A stretch of DNA of 9,368 bases from Gemmatimonadota bacterium (lineage in GTDB: Bacteria; Gemmatimonadota; Gemmatimonadetes; Gemmatimonadales; GWC2-71-9), in assembly GCA_003220905.1 (NCBI GenBank), contig QHTS01000189.1, positions 1 through 9,368 on the forward strand, given 5' to 3'. This document shows, one piece after another, positions 7,260 to 9,368 of this stretch (positions are counted from its first letter, which is position 1; each line of letters opens with the position of its first letter). The notes under the pieces are model-generated. The model did no database searches. It saw only the letters and a list, made by a program, of their open reading frames with translations, and had not been told where the DNA came from. The translations under genes were made by a program, and so were the position numbers.

Positions 7260-7346
7260 AGGTTGGAGTAGGTTGGGGAGGTTAGAGGAGGTTGGTCACG
7301 GCGGGGAGCGACCTCCCCCATCCTCCTCAAACCTTCCCCAACCTGC
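7260..7346. repeat. Intergenic imperfect palindrome built of AGGTTGG-like units
   Basis: The hydrolase-EVE gap (7243-7347) is almost wholly filled by this structure. On the plus strand four AGGTTGG-like units (7260, 7270, 7279, 7289; one is AGGTTAG) repeat every 9-10 bp. Bases 7268-7295 pair with 7318-7346 as an imperfect stem (about 24 of 28 positions with one bulge), and a nested perfect 6-bp stem GGGGAG/CTCCCC (7303-7308 and 7313-7318) closes around a CGAC tetraloop. No T-tract follows in the gene direction, so it does not look like an intrinsic terminator; a REP/MITE-like element or RNA processing hairpin is more likely. Confidence 0.65.
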
Positions 7347-7347
7347 T

Positions 7348-8025
7348 CTAGATAAGCCTCCCCGTCCAGTCCACCATCGCCTGCACCAGTTCGCCCATCA
7401 CGTCGCCGTCCGTCCTGCCCGACCGTTTGAGGACGTGAAACGAGTGGTCGCCGCCTGCCACCAAGTGCAACGTCGCCCGCTCGCCAAGCTGTTTGATGAC
7501 CGGCCCTAACAATTTCAAGTCGGCAAACTCATCACGGTCGCCTTGCAGGAACAGCATCGGAATCCGCACTTGGGCCAGGTGCTCCGCCCGTTTGTCGGCT
7601 GGGCGGCCGGGGGGATGCAGCGGAAACCCGAGGAACACGAGCCCCCGCACGCCGGGGAGCGGCTCCTCCGCCAGTGCGGTGGACGTCATGCGCCCGCCGA
7701 ACGACTTGCCGCCGGCGATGAGCGGCAGGCCTGGCGCGACGCGCGCGGCCTCCGCCACGGCGGCCCGCACCGTCGCGGCCGCCACCGCCGGTGGATCGGG
7801 CCGGCGCGCCCGCTGCTCCATGTAGGGGAACTGATAGCGGAGGGTCGCGATTTTTTGCTCGGCTAAGGCCCGCGCGACCGCTTCGAGGAACGGATGGCGC
7901 ATCCCGGCGCCGGCCCCGTGGGCCAGGACGCAGAGAAGGCGGGCGTCGGGGGGCCGGACCAGCAGCCCCGAAACCTCACCGCTCGTCTGGCCGACGCTGA
8001 AGCGGAGCTCGGGCGCGAGCGCCAT
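7348..8025 (-). CDS. Alpha/beta hydrolase, KANL3/Tex30-like (dienelactone-hydrolase-like superfamily)
   Basis: The 225-residue protein fits the small alpha/beta-hydrolase group related to KANL3/Tex30. Landmarks are the oxyanion-loop motif AHGAGAGMRHPFL (35-47), FPYMEQ with downstream basic residues (66-71), the nucleophile elbow GGKSFGGRM (105-113) with Ser108, the core strand IPMLFLQGDRDEFAD (155-169) carrying the acid (Asp163 or Asp165), and the catalytic His in AGGDHSFH (His194). The full triad is therefore present, implying an active esterase or thioesterase-like enzyme; the substrate is unknown. No signal peptide is evident, so it is probably cytoplasmic. The ATG at 8025 is separated from the ligD TAG stop by a single base, so it is probably translated by coupling to ligD; no strong Shine-Dalgarno sequence is seen. 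Confidence 0.85.
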   Translation of the reverse strand: MALAPELRFSVGQTSGEVSGLLVRPPDARLLCVLAHGAGAGMRHPFLEAVARALAEQKIATLRYQFPYMEQRARRPDPPAVAAATVRAAVAEAARVAPGLPLIAGGKSFGGRMTSTALAEEPLPGVRGLVFLGFPLHPPGRPADKRAEHLAQVRIPMLFLQGDRDEFADLKLLGPVIKQLGERATLHLVAGGDHSFHVLKRSGRTDGDVMGELVQAMVDWTGRLI

Positions 8026-8026
8026 G

Positions 8027-9368
8027 CTACTCGTCGAGACGGCCGTGCAGCCGGGAGAGCGCGGCCATCAGGTCGGGCTGGTGGTCGAGCACCGGCCACA
8101 GGGGGTCGTCCTTCAGCTTCTTCATCCGTGCCGGGACGGTCCGGATCGTGAACGCGCGGATGTCCAGCCGCGGCGTCACCTCGCGCCAGGCGAGGGGAGT
8201 GGATACCGGGGCGCCGGGGAGCGGACGGACGCTGAACGGCGCGACGAGCAGGCGTCCGTGCCCGTTCTGCACGTAGTCGAGGTACACCTTGCCGCCCCGC
8301 TTTTGGACCTGACGGGTGACGGTGGCGATGTCGGGGAGCTGGGCCGCGATGACCCGCGCCAGGAGTCCGCCGAGCGTGCGGGATTGCTCGTAGGTGACCT
8401 GGCGACCCAGAGGGATCAGCACGTGAAGGCCGGTCGAGCCGCTCGTCTTGATGCCCGTCGGCAGGCCGATGTCGTCGCACAGCGCCCGGACGGCCTTCGC
8501 GACAGTGACCACGTCGGTAAACGGCGCCTCCTTCGGATCGAGGTCCAGGATGCACCAGTCGGGCGTCTCCAAGGTCGCCACGCGGGACGACCAGACGTGG
8601 AGCAGGATCGCCGCCATGTTGGCGATGTAGAGGAGCGAGGATTCATTGTCGCAGACGAAATAGTCGAGCTCGCGCTGCGAGTCCTCGCTCCAGATCGTGA
8701 CCGTGCGCACGAACGCCTGGGCATACTCCGGCGCGTCCTTCTGGAAAAAGGATTTCCCGCTGATGCCGTCGGGGAAGCGCGTGAGCACCAGGGGCCGATC
8801 GGCGAGATAGGGCAGCATCCACTGGGATATGGCCCGGTAGTACTCGATCAAGTCGCCCTTGGTGTAGCCCTCGTCGGGCCAGAAGACTTTGGCGAGGTTG
8901 GAGAACTTGACCTCGGGATGCGAGAGGCGGGATGCGGGATGCCCGATTGCCACCGGCGGCTCCGCATCCCGTATCTCGCCTCTCGCATCCCGTTTCGCGA
9001 TTTCCGTAATCGGCTTGTCGTCTCGGAATCTCACGAACACCGGCTGCCTTAGCAGCCCCTCGTCCGTCCATTCCTTGTATCTGACTTCCGCGATCAGCGT
9101 GGGCTCGACCCAGGTGTGACCGGAATCTTGCGGGACCGGGCCTGAGAATGCGGGCGTCGGCCGGACGCTGCGCTCGAGGGCGGCACTCACGTCCTCGAGC
9201 TGTGCGGCGGTGAACCCGCTGCCGACTCGCCCGGCGTACACCAGCTTCCCGTCCTGGTATGCGCCGAGGTCGAGCGCGCCGAACCCCGAGCGCGAGCCCT
9301 TGGGCCGCGTGAAGCCCACGACCACGAAGTCGTCGGTCCGGTCGGCGCGGATCTTGAGCCAGTTGGGT
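8027..9368 (-). CDS. ligD: ATP-dependent DNA ligase D (NHEJ), LIG-POL type; 5' end cut by window edge
   Basis: 446 residues remain in the window. LigD joins double-strand breaks in bacterial non-homologous end joining together with Ku. The first residues, NWLKIRADRTDDFVVVGFT, belong to the ligase module (motif V Lys in WLKI), followed by PKGSRSGFGALDL, YAGRVGSGF and the OB-fold end PVFVRFRDDKP. The catalytic KxDG motif lies outside. After a linker of about 30 residues comes the primase-polymerase module: VKFSNLAKVFWPDEGYTKGDLIEYY, LTRFPDGISGKSFFQKD, the metal-binding DLDP in CILDLDP, TSGSTGLHV (substrate-binding Ser and His), and the third Asp in VYLDYVQNG with VAPFSVRPLPGAPVSTPL. The WHSR-type motif usually seen before the DLDP strand reads WSSR. 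The order ligase then polymerase is the Bacillus/Pseudomonas arrangement, not the mycobacterial one; an N-terminal nuclease module cannot be seen. A palindromic DNA element codes the linker. No Ku gene is visible. Confidence 0.95.
   Translation of the reverse strand, partial: PNWLKIRADRTDDFVVVGFTRPKGSRSGFGALDLGAYQDGKLVYAGRVGSGFTAAQLEDVSAALERSVRPTPAFSGPVPQDSGHTWVEPTLIAEVRYKEWTDEGLLRQPVFVRFRDDKPITEIAKRDARGEIRDAEPPVAIGHPASRLSHPEVKFSNLAKVFWPDEGYTKGDLIEYYRAISQWMLPYLADRPLVLTRFPDGISGKSFFQKDAPEYAQAFVRTVTIWSEDSQRELDYFVCDNESSLLYIANMAAILLHVWSSRVATLETPDWCILDLDPKEAPFTDVVTVAKAVRALCDDIGLPTGIKTSGSTGLHVLIPLGRQVTYEQSRTLGGLLARVIAAQLPDIATVTRQVQKRGGKVYLDYVQNGHGRLLVAPFSVRPLPGAPVSTPLAWREVTPRLDIRAFTIRTVPARMKKLKDDPLWPVLDHQPDLMAALSRLHGRLDE
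8914..8992. repeat. In-frame palindromic element with heptamer-built arms, inside ligD
   Basis: The arms 8914-8942 and 8964-8992 are 29 nt each and complementary at 27 positions, with a 21-nt loop. The left arm reads as consecutive heptamers CGGGATG, CGAGAGG, CGGGATG, CGGGATG plus C; the right arm in reverse complement is CGGGATG, CGAGAGG, CGAGATA, CGGGATG plus C. The element codes the ligD linker between the OB-fold end (FRDDKP) and the polymerase start (VKFSNLAKVFWP) without breaking the frame. The 79-nt span is not a multiple of three, so any insertion event must also have involved flanking bases or a target duplication. Confidence 0.75.

Noticed and set aside
7303..7318. GGGGAG/CTCCCC hairpin as an intrinsic terminator of the ligD-hydrolase transcript
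   Set aside because: No T-tract follows on the minus strand, and the hairpin is nested in a larger repeat structure.
8024..9052. Plus-strand open frame (342 codons) opposite ligD
   Set aside because: The minus strand carries unmistakable LigD polymerase motifs; the plus-strand product is low-complexity-like.

Overview
This is a GC-rich bacterial chromosomal window, densely coding, with nine genes and one probable divergent promoter region. No RNA gene, insertion sequence, CRISPR array or phage gene is visible. The gene set suggests a Gemmatimonadota-like (less likely Acidobacteriota-like) soil or sediment bacterium: a very large secreted BNR/sortilin-like propeller protein, an LIG-POL type LigD, and a THX-type small ribosomal protein. 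This taxonomic guess comes from gene content and composition only.

Left part (1-3133, minus): the 5' 1044 codons of a secreted multi-Asp-box (BNR/VPS10-like) beta-propeller protein whose C-terminus lies beyond the left edge. It diverges from a plus-strand HtrA/DegP-type periplasmic serine protease (3255-4613). The 121-bp gap appears to hold both promoters, packed together, and the protease mRNA may be leaderless. The protease is followed by a small tandem-ACT-domain protein (4684-5097).

Right part (5098-9368, minus): a tightly packed run, in transcription order ligD (partial, 5' end outside the right edge), a KANL3/Tex30-like alpha/beta hydrolase, an EVE-domain protein, a 43-aa THX-type ribosomal protein, a small secreted protein of unknown function, and dinB (DNA polymerase IV). 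Junctions are 1 nt, 105 nt, 10 nt, a 4-nt overlap and 6 nt, so most of the run is probably one transcript. It starts with an end-joining ligase/polymerase and ends with a translesion polymerase. dinB converges on the ACT gene with abutting stop codons.

The most unusual structure is a pair of long imperfect palindromes whose arms are built from short G-rich repeats. One lies in-frame inside the ligD linker between the ligase and polymerase domains (8914-8992, arms 27/29 identical). The other fills the 105-bp gap between the hydrolase and EVE genes (about 7260-7346). I see no clearly new multi-gene system; most genes belong to recognisable families.
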